Assembly (NCBI RefSeq): GCF_025145845.1
Contig: NZ_CP102253.1
Location: 3,658,001 to 3,722,000, forward strand
From: Alistipes shahii WAL 8301
GTDB lineage: Bacteria > Bacteroidota > Bacteroidia > Bacteroidales > Rikenellaceae
Length of the DNA stretch: 64,000 nucleotides
Direction: 5' to 3'
Under the pieces are notes generated by a model. It searched no databases. It worked only from the letters and a program-made list of their open reading frames with translations, and was not told the origin of the DNA. Position numbers and translations under genes: made by a program. The first letter of the stretch is position 1, and every line of letters starts with the position of its first letter. Positions 16,409 through 25,216 of this stretch are shown piece after piece.

Positions 16409-17566
16409 ATGAAAAGGTATCTCTTCTTCGTTTTGGCCGGATGCTGCCTCGCCGCCGGCTGCCGGAAGATTGAACTGGTGAACCCCACCGAATACGAGGT
16501 GCTGCCATTCGGCGAGGATCCCGACGCCGATCCGATCGGCATGTATCTGCTCAATGAGGGCAACATGGGCAGCAACAAAGCTGACCTCGACTACCTCGAC
16601 TACCGCACGGCAGTCTACGCCCGGGGCATTTACGCCGAGAAGAACCCCAACGTCGTCAAGGAATTGGGCGACGTGGGCAACGACATCCAGGTTTACGACG
16701 GACGGCTGTTCGCCGTCATCAATTGTTCGCACAAGGTCGAGGTGATGGACGCCTACACGGCGCGGCGCATCACGCAGATCGACATTCCAAACTGCCGCTA
16801 CATCCGGTTCAAGGGCAAATACGCCTACGTTAGCGCGTATGTCGGGCCCGTGGCGATGGATCCCAACGCCCAAAAGGGCGCGGTCTTCAAGGTGGATCTC
16901 GACACCTATAAGATCGTCGGCCAGGTGACCGTGGGTTACCAGCCCGATGAACTGGCCATCATCGGCGGACGCGCCTACGTCGCCAATTCGGGCGGTTACC
17001 GCGCCCCGAACTACGACTCGACGGTCTCGGTCATCGAACTGGAAACCATGCGCCAAATGTACAAGATCGACGTAGCGATCAACCTCAGCCGCATCAAAGC
17101 CGACGCCTACGGCAACCTGTGGGTCTCCTCGCGGGGCAACTACGACGACGTTCCGTCGAACCTCTACCGGCTGGAACCCAACGGCGGACGTTACCAGGTG
17201 GCCGAGGCGATGAACATTCCGGCTTCGAACATGATCATCTCCGGGGATTCCCTTTATGTCTACAGTGTCGAGTACAGCAACCAGACCTCGAAAAACACGG
17301 TAACCTACGCCATCATCGACGTCAAGAAAAAGCGTGTCGTATCGCGCAAATTCATCACCGACGGCACAGAGCTCGATATCGTGATTCCCTACGGCATTGC
17401 CATCCACCCCCGAAACGGCGACATCTATGTCACCGACGCCAAGAACTACGTTTCGAGCGGCGTATTGCACTGTTATTCGCGCGAAGGCGTCCACAAATGG
17501 AGTGTCCGCACGGGCGATATCCCCGCACACATGGTTTTTCTCGAACGCAAACAGACTCGGCAATGA
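16409..17566 (+). CDS. btuG: BtuG-type surface B12-binding lipoprotein
   Basis: The signal peptide ends in a lipobox (LAAGCRKIEL), giving a surface lipoprotein. The 385-residue protein shows repeated beta-propeller blades (VYDGRLFAVINCSHKVEVMDAYT; YVSAYVGPVAM; AYVANSGGYRAPNYDSTVSVIEL; LWVSSRGNYDDVPSNLYRL; DIYVTDAKNY). This matches BtuG (DUF5074-type, seven-bladed propeller), which binds B12 with very high affinity and caps BtuB in Bacteroides. Its place directly after btuB fits the BtuBG complex. The stop overlaps the next gene's start (ATGA), so translation is coupled. Confidence 0.9.
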   Translation: MKRYLFFVLAGCCLAAGCRKIELVNPTEYEVLPFGEDPDADPIGMYLLNEGNMGSNKADLDYLDYRTAVYARGIYAEKNPNVVKELGDVGNDIQVYDGRLFAVINCSHKVEVMDAYTARRITQIDIPNCRYIRFKGKYAYVSAYVGPVAMDPNAQKGAVFKVDLDTYKIVGQVTVGYQPDELAIIGGRAYVANSGGYRAPNYDSTVSVIELETMRQMYKIDVAINLSRIKADAYGNLWVSSRGNYDDVPSNLYRLEPNGGRYQVAEAMNIPASNMIISGDSLYVYSVEYSNQTSKNTVTYAIIDVKKKRVVSRKFITDGTELDIVIPYGIAIHPRNGDIYVTDAKNYVSSGVLHCYSREGVHKWSVRTGDIPAHMVFLERKQTRQ

Positions 17567-18804
17567 AAAAGATATTCGCCATCCTGCTGTCGGCCCTCGC
17601 GCTCGGCGGCTGTGAAAACGACGGCATCCCCTATGTGAGCCTCGGGCTGGACGACCTTTACAAGGTCGCCCGCATGCAGACCGTCGATCTCAAACCCGCC
17701 TTCACGGGCGAAAGTTACCGCTGGACGGTTAAGACCGCCTCGGGAGCCGATTCGCTGCTCTCGGAAGAGAAGGACTACATCTTCCTGATGCAATACCCGG
17801 GCACCTATGACGTAACGTTCCAAATCTTCGACCCCGTCAATCCGATCGTGCACCGGATGACCTTTTACGTGGTCGAAGAGGAGGTAGAGTACAGTCCCTA
17901 CATATCTACGGTCTACGAATACTGCCCGGCTCCGGGACAGTTCGTGAACGCGATGCCCGAATATCGGGAGGGCGACACGGCGGAGACCATGCGGCAGAAG
18001 GCCGAGGAGGCCATCGCCGGAAAGATGCAGAGCGGTGTTTCTCTCGGCGCATACGGCGGTTACATCACGTTCGGATTCGACCATACGGTCGTAAACGTTC
18101 CGGGCGAATACGACATCCGCATCGACGGCAACTCGTTCAACAGCGCAGCTCATCCGGGCGTCGACGGAGGCAGTTCGGAACCGGGTATCATCATGCTCAT
18201 GTTCGACGAGAACCAAAACGGCAAGCCTGACGACAAGTGGTACGAGATCGACAAGAATCCGTGGTACACGGATGAGGCGGCTACCTACGGTTATGAGATC
18301 ACCTATCATCGTCCCGCCCCCGACCATGTCCCGACGCCCGGCGAAGGAAACGACAGCGCCCTGACCGATATGACCTACATCAAATGGGAGGATAATCGAG
18401 GACAAACCGACTATGTCTACAAAAACAAGTTCCACGACCAGGACTACTATCCTAAGTGGATCGACGCCGACGAAATGACGTTCCGAGGCACGCTGCTGCC
18501 CAAGAACGCCGTGGATGTCTCAGGCAACGGCTCCTATTACCTGCAATACATGTTCAAATACGGCGCCTATGCAGACAACTATCCCAACGAGGCCAAGGAC
18601 GAAAACGGCAACTATTACAACGGCTTCGACATCGGATGGGCCGTGGATCCCGAGACCCGCGAACCGGTGCACCTGCCGGGGGTCGACTTTATCCGCGTCT
18701 ACACCGCCCTAAACCAGTACTGCGGCTGGATCGGCGAGACCTCCACTGAAATTTTCATGGCCCGCGACATGCATATCTACGTGCGGCCCGACCAACACCA
18801 ATAA
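17563..18804 (+). CDS. BtuH-like surface lipoprotein with PKD-type domain
   Basis: The start is ATG 17563, overlapping the btuG stop, and yields a lipoprotein signal (LALGGCEND). An open frame extends further upstream inside btuG but has no signal peptide. The 413-residue protein has an N-terminal PKD-like Ig domain (YRWTVKTASGADSLLSEEKDY, then GTYDVTFQIFDP) and a C-terminal jelly-roll-like domain with FGFDHTVVNVPGEYDIRIDGN, DENQNGKPDDKWYEI and GFDIGWAVDPETREPVHLPGVDFIRVYT. BtuH proteins of Bacteroides B12 loci are surface B12-binding lipoproteins; I assign similarity by domain layout and context, not by alignment. The DENQNGKPDD loop looks like a calcium-binding Asp/Asn loop. A paralog lies at 21407. 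Confidence 0.72.
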   Translation: MKKIFAILLSALALGGCENDGIPYVSLGLDDLYKVARMQTVDLKPAFTGESYRWTVKTASGADSLLSEEKDYIFLMQYPGTYDVTFQIFDPVNPIVHRMTFYVVEEEVEYSPYISTVYEYCPAPGQFVNAMPEYREGDTAETMRQKAEEAIAGKMQSGVSLGAYGGYITFGFDHTVVNVPGEYDIRIDGNSFNSAAHPGVDGGSSEPGIIMLMFDENQNGKPDDKWYEIDKNPWYTDEAATYGYEITYHRPAPDHVPTPGEGNDSALTDMTYIKWEDNRGQTDYVYKNKFHDQDYYPKWIDADEMTFRGTLLPKNAVDVSGNGSYYLQYMFKYGAYADNYPNEAKDENGNYYNGFDIGWAVDPETREPVHLPGVDFIRVYTALNQYCGWIGETSTEIFMARDMHIYVRPDQHQ

Positions 18805-18821
18805 AATAGAGATTTCACACT

Positions 18822-20117
18822 ATGAAAATGAAAAAACTGCTGTTGCTGCCTGCGTTGCTGCTGACGCTGAGCGTCGGGAATGTCGCCTGCTCCTACCACA
18901 ACGACGACAACCCCAACGAATACCCCGATCCCCAACCGGAGCCGGAACCCGAACCGGAGCCCGGACCCGACATTAACCAAAAATACCTCGAAGCTGCGTA
19001 TACCTCTAACTGTTTTATGGTCAAGCCGGGACAGTCGGTCGACATCCCGATACTGAAAGCCTTTGCCATGTGGAACCTCTACGCCGAATGGCTGGGTGAA
19101 ACTGATCTCATGGGACTGACACCCGAACCGGTTCTGCTTTGGCAGGATCTGCCGGGTTTGATCACGAACGTCGGACTGATTCCTGGACAACAAGCCGAAG
19201 AGGGTTCCATCGCCGTATCGACGGCCGACAAGGTGGGCAATGCAGTAATCGGCATCCGCATCGGCGGTGCAATCCGCTGGAGCTGGCATGTTTGGGTGAC
19301 ACGCTACGATCCGGATGCGGAATTGGTAGCTTACGGCAAAATCTACACATGGGACAATAACGGCGACGGAGTTGTAGATTATACTTTTATGGATCGCAAC
19401 CTCGGAGCCACGATCGACAAGGCGATCATAGAAAATACTGCCGCTGACTCATTGGCCGCTTGCGGACTGATGTACCAATGGGGGCGCAAGGATCCTTTCC
19501 CCGGAGACCACGACTTTCGCCGTTCCAACAGTACCGATTACAACTATTTCGAAAGCAAACCGATCTACGACACTTCGGGAACGTTGCTTACCGAAGGAAG
19601 TGCCACTGGAGGTACGGGTATCCGCTCCGTTAAGACGGATACGGATCTCACGCGGACGGGGCTCGCCAAATCCATTCTTGAACCGATGACCGTTCTGCTC
19701 GGCGCCGAAGGGTACAGCGATTGGTATTGCAGCAGTAAACCCGCAGAAATCAAAAAATGCGACACGCTGTGGTGCGGCACACGGGGCAAAACGCCATTCG
19801 ATCCCTGCCCCGAGGGGTGGCGAGTCCCAGCGAACAAGAATGACAAGTTCATCTGGAACGGGCTCGAAAACGCCACAACCGACTACTCGGCACTGGGAGT
19901 ATTCCCCTATGCCGGATTCCGCTATCGGGCAGGCGGTGGCTGTCTGAAAAACTCAGGATTCGGAGCCAGTATCTGGTCGGGAACTCCACCGACCGGTATT
20001 GGCAATGCCTATGAACTCTCCATCTACATCTCACCTTCGGAAAAACGACCGATCATCAAATCCGACGTCAGTTGCCGCAGCGACGGACAATCAATACGCT
20101 GTGTAAAAGATGCATGA
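18822..20117 (+). CDS. FISUMP-domain lipoprotein, first tandem copy
   Basis: The signal peptide ends at a Cys followed by acidic residues (CSYHNDDNPNEYPD), the Bacteroidota surface-export signal. A PEPEPEPEP linker follows. After an Ig-like region (WNLYAEWLGETDLMGLTPEPVLLW, then IGGAIRWSWHVWVTRYDP) comes a FISUMP (Fibrobacter succinogenes major paralogous) domain: YTFMDRNLGATIDK, ACGLMYQWGRKDPFPG, GKTPFDPCPEGWRVP, FPYAGFRYRAGG, SIRCVKD. FISUMP proteins are cell-surface proteins with no settled function. Position between two BtuH-like genes, all in one direction behind a cobalamin riboswitch, suggests a corrinoid-binding or assembly accessory. The 431-residue product has a close paralog 3 bp downstream. 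Confidence 0.8.
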   Translation: MKMKKLLLLPALLLTLSVGNVACSYHNDDNPNEYPDPQPEPEPEPEPGPDINQKYLEAAYTSNCFMVKPGQSVDIPILKAFAMWNLYAEWLGETDLMGLTPEPVLLWQDLPGLITNVGLIPGQQAEEGSIAVSTADKVGNAVIGIRIGGAIRWSWHVWVTRYDPDAELVAYGKIYTWDNNGDGVVDYTFMDRNLGATIDKAIIENTAADSLAACGLMYQWGRKDPFPGDHDFRRSNSTDYNYFESKPIYDTSGTLLTEGSATGGTGIRSVKTDTDLTRTGLAKSILEPMTVLLGAEGYSDWYCSSKPAEIKKCDTLWCGTRGKTPFDPCPEGWRVPANKNDKFIWNGLENATTDYSALGVFPYAGFRYRAGGGCLKNSGFGASIWSGTPPTGIGNAYELSIYISPSEKRPIIKSDVSCRSDGQSIRCVKDA

Positions 20118-20119
20118 CT

Positions 20120-21379
20120 ATGAAAAAAACGTTTTTATTTTTCACATTGTTACTTCTTGCTAGCGTGATATGTAGCTCGTCATGCTCTTACCACAACGAC
20201 GACAATCCCAACGAATATCCCGATCCCCAACCGGAGCCGGAACCCGAGCCGGAACCCCAACCCGATGTTAACGAAAAATACCTCGAAGCATCGTACACTC
20301 CCAACTGCTTTATGGTCAAGCCCGGCGAGTCGGTCGACATCCCGGTGCTGAAAGCCTATGCCATATGGGATCTCTATGCTGAATGGCTGGGCAAGAGCGA
20401 TTTCACAGGGATGACACCCGAACCTGTTCTGCTCTGGCAGGATGCCCCCGGACTGATCACCAACGTCGGACTGATCCCGGGACAGACCGCCGAGGACGGT
20501 TCGATCGTCGTATCGACGGCCGACAAGGTAGGCAACGCCCTAATCGGCCTCCGCATCGGTGGCGAAATACGCTGGAGCTGGCATATCTGGGTGACACGCT
20601 ACGATCCCAATGCGGAACTGGTGGCCTTCGGAAAGATCTACACATGGGACAACAACGGCGACGGGGTAACGGATTATACCTTCATGGACCGTAATCTCGG
20701 CGCCGTGATCAACAAAGCGCTCATCGAGAATACACCGGCCGACTCGCTGGCCGCCTGCGGACTGCTGTATCAATGGGGACGCAAGGATCCCTTCCCCGGC
20801 GACCGCATACTCCGCGGAACGAATCAGACCGACTACAACCGTTTCGATAGCAAACCCATCTACGACGCTGCAGGAACGCTGCTGACCGAGGGGTCGCAAT
20901 CGGGAGGCACGGGTATCCGCACGATCAGAACCAGCGAAGACCTGACCCGGACGAACTTTGCCAAATCAATATTTTCGCCGATGCATTTCCTGTTAGCCGA
21001 CGACTGGTTCCCCAGCAAGGAGCCCCTGAAAGTCGAAGCGTGCGACACGTTGTGGTACGGTGCTCGGGGCAAAACGCCGTTCGATCCCTGTCCCGAAGGG
21101 TGGTGTGTCCCGGCGGACAAGAACGGACTGTTCGCATGGAACGGACTCGACAAGGCCACGACCGACTATTCGCCACTAGGGGTCTTTCCCTATGCCGGAT
21201 TCCGTTACCGCGTCGGTGGCGGATGCCTGAAGAATTCGGGATTCAATACAGGTATCTGGACTCAGGATACCTACCAGCTCTCCATTTACATCATTCCCTA
21301 CGACCAACGTCCCAGCATAAAAAGAGACAGGGGCTATCGCAGCGACGGATATTCCGTCCGCTGTGCTAAAGACGAATAA
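20120..21379 (+). CDS. FISUMP-domain lipoprotein, second tandem copy
   Basis: The start is ATG 20120 (MKKTFLFFTLLLLASVICSSSC), 3 bp after the stop of the first copy; upstream frame extension overlaps that gene and has no signal peptide. The 419-residue product repeats the first copy segment for segment: CSYHNDDNPNEYPDPQPEPE, CFMVKPGESVDIPVLKA, TPEPVLLWQD, YTFMDRNLGAVINK, GKTPFDPCPEGWCVP, FPYAGFRYRVGG. The genes clearly arose by tandem duplication and remain very similar at the DNA level, so unequal recombination could delete or multiply them. The most variable part is the region before the final FPYAGFRYR block, which may face the ligand. Confidence 0.8.
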   Translation: MKKTFLFFTLLLLASVICSSSCSYHNDDNPNEYPDPQPEPEPEPEPQPDVNEKYLEASYTPNCFMVKPGESVDIPVLKAYAIWDLYAEWLGKSDFTGMTPEPVLLWQDAPGLITNVGLIPGQTAEDGSIVVSTADKVGNALIGLRIGGEIRWSWHIWVTRYDPNAELVAFGKIYTWDNNGDGVTDYTFMDRNLGAVINKALIENTPADSLAACGLLYQWGRKDPFPGDRILRGTNQTDYNRFDSKPIYDAAGTLLTEGSQSGGTGIRTIRTSEDLTRTNFAKSIFSPMHFLLADDWFPSKEPLKVEACDTLWYGARGKTPFDPCPEGWCVPADKNGLFAWNGLDKATTDYSPLGVFPYAGFRYRVGGGCLKNSGFNTGIWTQDTYQLSIYIIPYDQRPSIKRDRGYRSDGYSVRCAKDE

Positions 21380-21406
21380 CTCAACACACCTTTAATTTAT
21401 AAAACG

Positions 21407-22960
21407 ATGAAGAAATTTACTTTCCGGAGTTTGCTGGCCATTGCGGCCGCAGGCGTACTCTTTACCGCATGTAAAGACGAGAACGACGACGGCAACACGT
21501 CGAAGACGACCTATGAATTCTCGGTGAAGGCCGAAGACAACCCCATCAGCGCCCCGGCCGACGGCAAGACCTACACCATCCTGGTCACCTCAACCAAAAC
21601 GGCTCAGGCCGGAACGAGCGCAGTAGCCTACGAAGTGGTCTCATCTCCCGAATGGGCTCCGGCCGAACTCGAACAGACTGCGCTGGTCATCACGGTCGCC
21701 AAGAACAGTTCGACCGAGGCCCGCGAACCGGGCAAAGTGGTTCTCAAACAGGACGAAAGCGACAAAACGCTCGAAATCACGATCAATCAGGCAGGATTCT
21801 CCAATTCGATGTCGCTCGACGCGACTTATTCGACCGACCGCTGCAAGGTGCTCGTGATCGAACCGACGATCACAGGCTTCGACCAAAACCCCGTCTACAA
21901 ATGGACGGTGAAGGGCCCTAACGACGCGGAAGCTGCCGAAGCCGGAACCGACAAGACGCTTTCGTTCATCCAACTGGAAACGGGCGACTACACGATTTCG
22001 CTGACAATCTCCGACGACAGCGGCATCACCGAGACCAAGAGCGCCACCGTCACCGTAACGACCGAGGCTACGGCCTATTCGTATTATATCTCGGAAGTCT
22101 TGGAGTATAATCCTGCGATTACCAACGGCAAGGGATTGGCATTCTCGACCATCGACACGCCGTCCACGGTATTGGCAAGCGTCAACACAAAACTCGTCGA
22201 CAAGCCGTTTGACAAAAACGATCTGGGAGTGAATCTCGGTTCGTTCGGCGGCAGCATCGTATTCAGATTCGACCATACAGTGATGAATGTCAATGGTCTG
22301 CGCGACTTCCGCATCGGTTCATATGCCACCAAAGGCGCTTATCCTGCACAAGGGGTTGTCTATGTTTCGTCTGACGCGAACGGCAACGGCAAGGCCGACG
22401 ATGAATGGTACGAACTGGCTGGCAGCGAATACGGCAAGACCGGCGAACGACGCAACCTGAAAATGGTTTATACCCGTCCCGACAATGTCACCCCGTCCGA
22501 TGGAATGGTAGAATGGGTCTCCTATGCAATCAACGAATCGGAAACCGGAACCTATTGTTATGCCAAGGCTCCATGGGGGACATTCTCGGTCTGGCCCGCA
22601 TGGTTGATGGAATCGGCCGAGGGCACCGCACTGACATATACGGGTTGCACGATGCTGCCGCCTCTGGCCAAGGCCCCGGAAGATCTGACGAACGGCTGGC
22701 CAACTCAAGCTTCCCGCTGGTACGACTACGGCTATGTCTGCAACAGCGACCCCACGGATGAGACTGGATCGTCGTTCGACATCGGCTGGGCTCGCGACAA
22801 AGAAGGGAACAAAGTTAATTTGCCGGGCATCGATTTCGTGAAGATCCAGAACGCCACCTTGCAGGATCTGGGCTACGGCTATGGTCCGGCCTGCGTGTTG
22901 TTCAACTGCGCTATCGACCTGCACTTGGCGGGAAAAGAGATCGAAACAATTGCGCAATAA
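21407..22960 (+). CDS. BtuH-like lipoprotein with BACON and PKD-type domains
   Basis: Lipoprotein signal with LFTACKDENDD. The 517-residue protein has an N-terminal BACON-like domain (about 40-135: ISAPADGKTYTILVTSTKT, VVSSPEWAP, VVLKQDESDKTLEITINQAG), then a PKD-like domain (about 140-225: NPVYKWTVKGPN, GDYTISLTISDDSG), then the same C-terminal domain as the gene at 17563 (IVFRFDHTVMNVNGLRDFRIGS, DANGNGKADDEWYEL, SFDIGWARDKEGNKVNLPGIDFVKIQ). BACON domains often anchor or space surface glycan- or ligand-binding modules. It is the last gene before a strong hairpin, so it probably closes the riboswitch-controlled operon. Corrinoid binding is inferred from paralogy and context. Confidence 0.72.
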   Translation: MKKFTFRSLLAIAAAGVLFTACKDENDDGNTSKTTYEFSVKAEDNPISAPADGKTYTILVTSTKTAQAGTSAVAYEVVSSPEWAPAELEQTALVITVAKNSSTEAREPGKVVLKQDESDKTLEITINQAGFSNSMSLDATYSTDRCKVLVIEPTITGFDQNPVYKWTVKGPNDAEAAEAGTDKTLSFIQLETGDYTISLTISDDSGITETKSATVTVTTEATAYSYYISEVLEYNPAITNGKGLAFSTIDTPSTVLASVNTKLVDKPFDKNDLGVNLGSFGGSIVFRFDHTVMNVNGLRDFRIGSYATKGAYPAQGVVYVSSDANGNGKADDEWYELAGSEYGKTGERRNLKMVYTRPDNVTPSDGMVEWVSYAINESETGTYCYAKAPWGTFSVWPAWLMESAEGTALTYTGCTMLPPLAKAPEDLTNGWPTQASRWYDYGYVCNSDPTDETGSSFDIGWARDKEGNKVNLPGIDFVKIQNATLQDLGYGYGPACVLFNCAIDLHLAGKEIETIAQ

Positions 22961-23044
22961 TATTTGACACGGCGGCGGGGCCTTTTAATCGCGGTGAACC
23001 ATTGCAAACCTTCCTGTAATTAATCCTGCCGCCATTTTTTTGAT

Positions 23045-23133
23045 AGTCTGTTTGCAGAAACTGGAGAATCACAGAGGTTAGTAGTATGCGTTGTCTGCCA
23101 TACAACCATACATCCGGTTTCTGCAAACAGACT
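23045..23133. other. Long-stem hairpin before btuF (terminator or attenuator)
   Basis: A perfect 17-bp inverted repeat (23045-23061 and 23117-23133, AGTCTGTTTGCAGAAAC) encloses a 55-base loop that holds a further stem (GTATG...CATAC flanked by GGTT and AACC). Five T bases follow. It lies 15 bp before the btuF ATG, where it could terminate the upstream operon or attenuate btuF. Confidence 0.7.
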
Positions 23134-23148
23134 TTTTAACGGATTCTT

Positions 23149-24294
23149 ATGAAAAAAACAGTCTATTTCATCCTGCTTAGCGCGGCTACCTTCCTTATCT
23201 CCTGCGCATCGAACACGACAGGAATAGACGCCTATACGGAAACCCTCTACAAACCGTCCTATGCCTCGGGCTTCGAGATCGTCGGTGCTGAAGGCCGGCA
23301 AAGTACGCTTCTCAAAGTATTCAATCCGTGGCAAGGCGCCGAGAACACCGAAACAACGCTCTTCATCGTCCGCAACGGAGAAAAGATTCCGGCAGGTTTC
23401 ACCGGACAGGTCGTGAAAGCGGGAGCGAGGCGCATCGTTTGCCTCTCCTCTACTTATGTGGCGATGCTCGATGCGTTGGGACAGGTCGACCGGGTGGTAG
23501 GAGTTTCGGGAAGAAACTATATTTCGAATAAATATGTAACGACACACCCCGAAGCCGTGGCGGACATCGGCTTCGACGGAAATATCGACTACGAACTGCT
23601 GCTCGCACAACGGCCCGATCTGGTGCTGTTGTTCGGCGTGAGCGGCGCAAGCGGCATGGAGTCGAAACTGCTCGAAATGGGCATTCCGTTCTGTTACATC
23701 GGCGAGTACCTCGAAGAGTCGCCGCTCGGCAAGGCCGAATGGCTGGTGGCTATCGCCGAGATCACCGACAGCCGCGAAAAAGGCGAAGCAGTCTTCGAGC
23801 CGGTTCCCGAACGTTACGATGCGCTCCGGGCAAAAGTCGCGGCGGCGACTTCGAAACATCCGAAAGTGATGATTAACACGCCCTATGCCGGGTCGTGGTT
23901 TATGGCGTCGACCGAAAGCTACGTCGCCCGGCTGATCGCCGACGCCGGAGGGGATTATATTTACAAGAAGAACACATCGAACCGTTCGCTCCCCATCGAC
24001 CTCGAAGAGGCGTATATGCTCACGGCACAGGCCGATATGTGGCTCAATGCGGGCAGTGCCGCGTCACTCGGGGAGTTGAAATCGCAGTTCCCGAAATTCG
24101 CAAACACCCGATGCGTAAGAAACGGTGCCGTTTACAACTGCAACAAACGGCTGAACGCCGCCGGAGGCAACGATTACTGGGAATCGGGCGTCGTCCGGCC
24201 CGATGTCGTGCTACACGACCTGATCGCAATCATGCACCCGGAGGCACTGGACGAAAACGACCGGGAATTACACTACTACCAACGCCTCGAATAA
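23149..24294 (+). CDS. btuF: BtuF-like ABC transporter substrate-binding lipoprotein
   Basis: The lipoprotein signal ends LISCASNTTG. The 381-residue protein has the fold of class III periplasmic binding proteins (PeripBP_2): RRIVCLSSTYVAMLDALGQVDRVVGVS, then DIGFDGNIDYELLLAQRPDLVLLFG, and the second lobe with APY-like MINTPYAGSWFM, LIADAGGDYIYK and NAAGGNDYWESGVVRPDVVL. In context it is the periplasmic B12 carrier that delivers corrinoid to a BtuCD permease. No btuC or btuD gene is near, so partners must lie elsewhere in the genome. Some relatives carry siderophores, but the B12 setting favours BtuF. Confidence 0.82.
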   Translation: MKKTVYFILLSAATFLISCASNTTGIDAYTETLYKPSYASGFEIVGAEGRQSTLLKVFNPWQGAENTETTLFIVRNGEKIPAGFTGQVVKAGARRIVCLSSTYVAMLDALGQVDRVVGVSGRNYISNKYVTTHPEAVADIGFDGNIDYELLLAQRPDLVLLFGVSGASGMESKLLEMGIPFCYIGEYLEESPLGKAEWLVAIAEITDSREKGEAVFEPVPERYDALRAKVAAATSKHPKVMINTPYAGSWFMASTESYVARLIADAGGDYIYKKNTSNRSLPIDLEEAYMLTAQADMWLNAGSAASLGELKSQFPKFANTRCVRNGAVYNCNKRLNAAGGNDYWESGVVRPDVVLHDLIAIMHPEALDENDRELHYYQRLE

Positions 24295-24834
24295 TCAACG
24301 GTCGATACCGTCGCGCGAAAGGACGCCCTGCGTGTAGTAGTGCTTCACATCGCACATTTCAGTAACAAGGTCGGCCGCATCGATCAGTGCCTGCGGTGCA
24401 TAACGCCCCGTGATAACCACCTCGACAGCCGGATGACGGCTGCGCAGCACATCCAGCACGACAGCGGTCGAGAGCAGTCCGAAATGCAGAGCGATGGTCA
24501 GTTCGTCGAGGATCACCACATCGTATTCCCCGCTTCGGAGCAGGTCCGCACAACGGGCCCATCCTTTGCGTGCCGCTTCCGCATCGGCCGACTCGGGGTC
24601 TTTTCCGATAAAACATCCGCGCCCCAGTTGTTCGATACGGATACGGCCGAATGCCGGGTCCGAGCCGTTGAACAGCCGTTCGATCTTCGTTTCATTGTAT
24701 TTCATCGATTTGACGAACTGCCCGACATAGACGCCCTTCCCGGCGCACAACGCCCGCAGGGCCAGTCCGAATGCCGCCGTGGTCTTGCCTTTGCCGTTAC
24801 CGGTGTAAACGTGTACATAGCCTTTAGTCTCCAT
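24295..24834 (-). CDS. btuR: Cob(I)yrinic acid a,c-diamide adenosyltransferase
   Basis: The start is ATG 24834 (METKGYVHVYTGNGKGK); an upstream frame start at 24888 would run into the neighbouring gene. The 179-residue product has the P-loop TGNGKGKTT (11-19), QFVKSMKYNETK, and the conserved DVVILDELTIALHFGLL and VEVVITGRYAPQALIDAADLVTEM of the CobA/CobO/BtuR family. It transfers the adenosyl group from ATP to Co(I) corrinoids to make the coenzyme form, which is also the riboswitch ligand. It is the last gene of a minus-strand operon, 2 bp after the small gene at 24837, and converges with btuF. Confidence 0.95.
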   Translation of the reverse strand: METKGYVHVYTGNGKGKTTAAFGLALRALCAGKGVYVGQFVKSMKYNETKIERLFNGSDPAFGRIRIEQLGRGCFIGKDPESADAEAARKGWARCADLLRSGEYDVVILDELTIALHFGLLSTAVVLDVLRSRHPAVEVVITGRYAPQALIDAADLVTEMCDVKHYYTQGVLSRDGIDR

Positions 24835-24836
24835 TC

Positions 24837-25202
24837 CTAAAAATTGATTTGATTCCCCTCGGCGAACAGCGAATCGAGAAGCAGACAAAGTTCCGATACC
24901 AGTTCCTCTCCGTCCAGATCGCCGTTCAGGGTGAAGAATTTCCCCAGCGGAGTGCAGTACTGCACCGTGCTGACGGCCTCGCAGGAATCGGCACCGCAGA
25001 TAATGACCGCATCGACATCGTCCTCATGCCGCAGCATGGCGTTGTAAAATGCCAACAGGTACCGCGGGGCGTTTATCGACGGAACAAGTACCATCGTTCC
25101 CGATGCGTCGAATTTGTCGGGCGAATTTATCACTTTCAGACCGTATCGGTCTGCAATCCTTCCGGCCGTTTCCGCCGGAACTCCGTATAATACGATATTC
25201 AT
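24837..25202 (-). CDS. Small conserved protein between transporter and btuR
   Basis: The 121-residue protein has no signal peptide. It opens with a Rossmann-like strand-turn (MNIVLYGVPAETAGRIADRYGLKVI), followed by GTMVLVPSINAPRYLLAFYNAMLR and DAVIICGADSCEAVSTVQYC. I do not recognise the family. Two Cys residues (ICGADSC) about five apart could bind a metal. Being 2 bp upstream of btuR, it is likely in the same transcript and may help in corrinoid handling, but function is unknown. Confidence 0.7.
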   Translation of the reverse strand: MNIVLYGVPAETAGRIADRYGLKVINSPDKFDASGTMVLVPSINAPRYLLAFYNAMLRHEDDVDAVIICGADSCEAVSTVQYCTPLGKFFTLNGDLDGEELVSELCLLLDSLFAEGNQINF

Positions 25203-25216
25203 AACTATTCAATTAA

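Noticed and set aside
17119..17562. N-terminal extension of the BtuH-like gene inside btuG
   Set aside because: The extension overlaps btuG and has no signal peptide; the ATGA overlap at 17563 is the natural start.
23045..23133. Invertible promoter or small MITE
   Set aside because: The loop is only 55 bases, there is no target duplication, and the T-run after the stem fits a transcription signal better.
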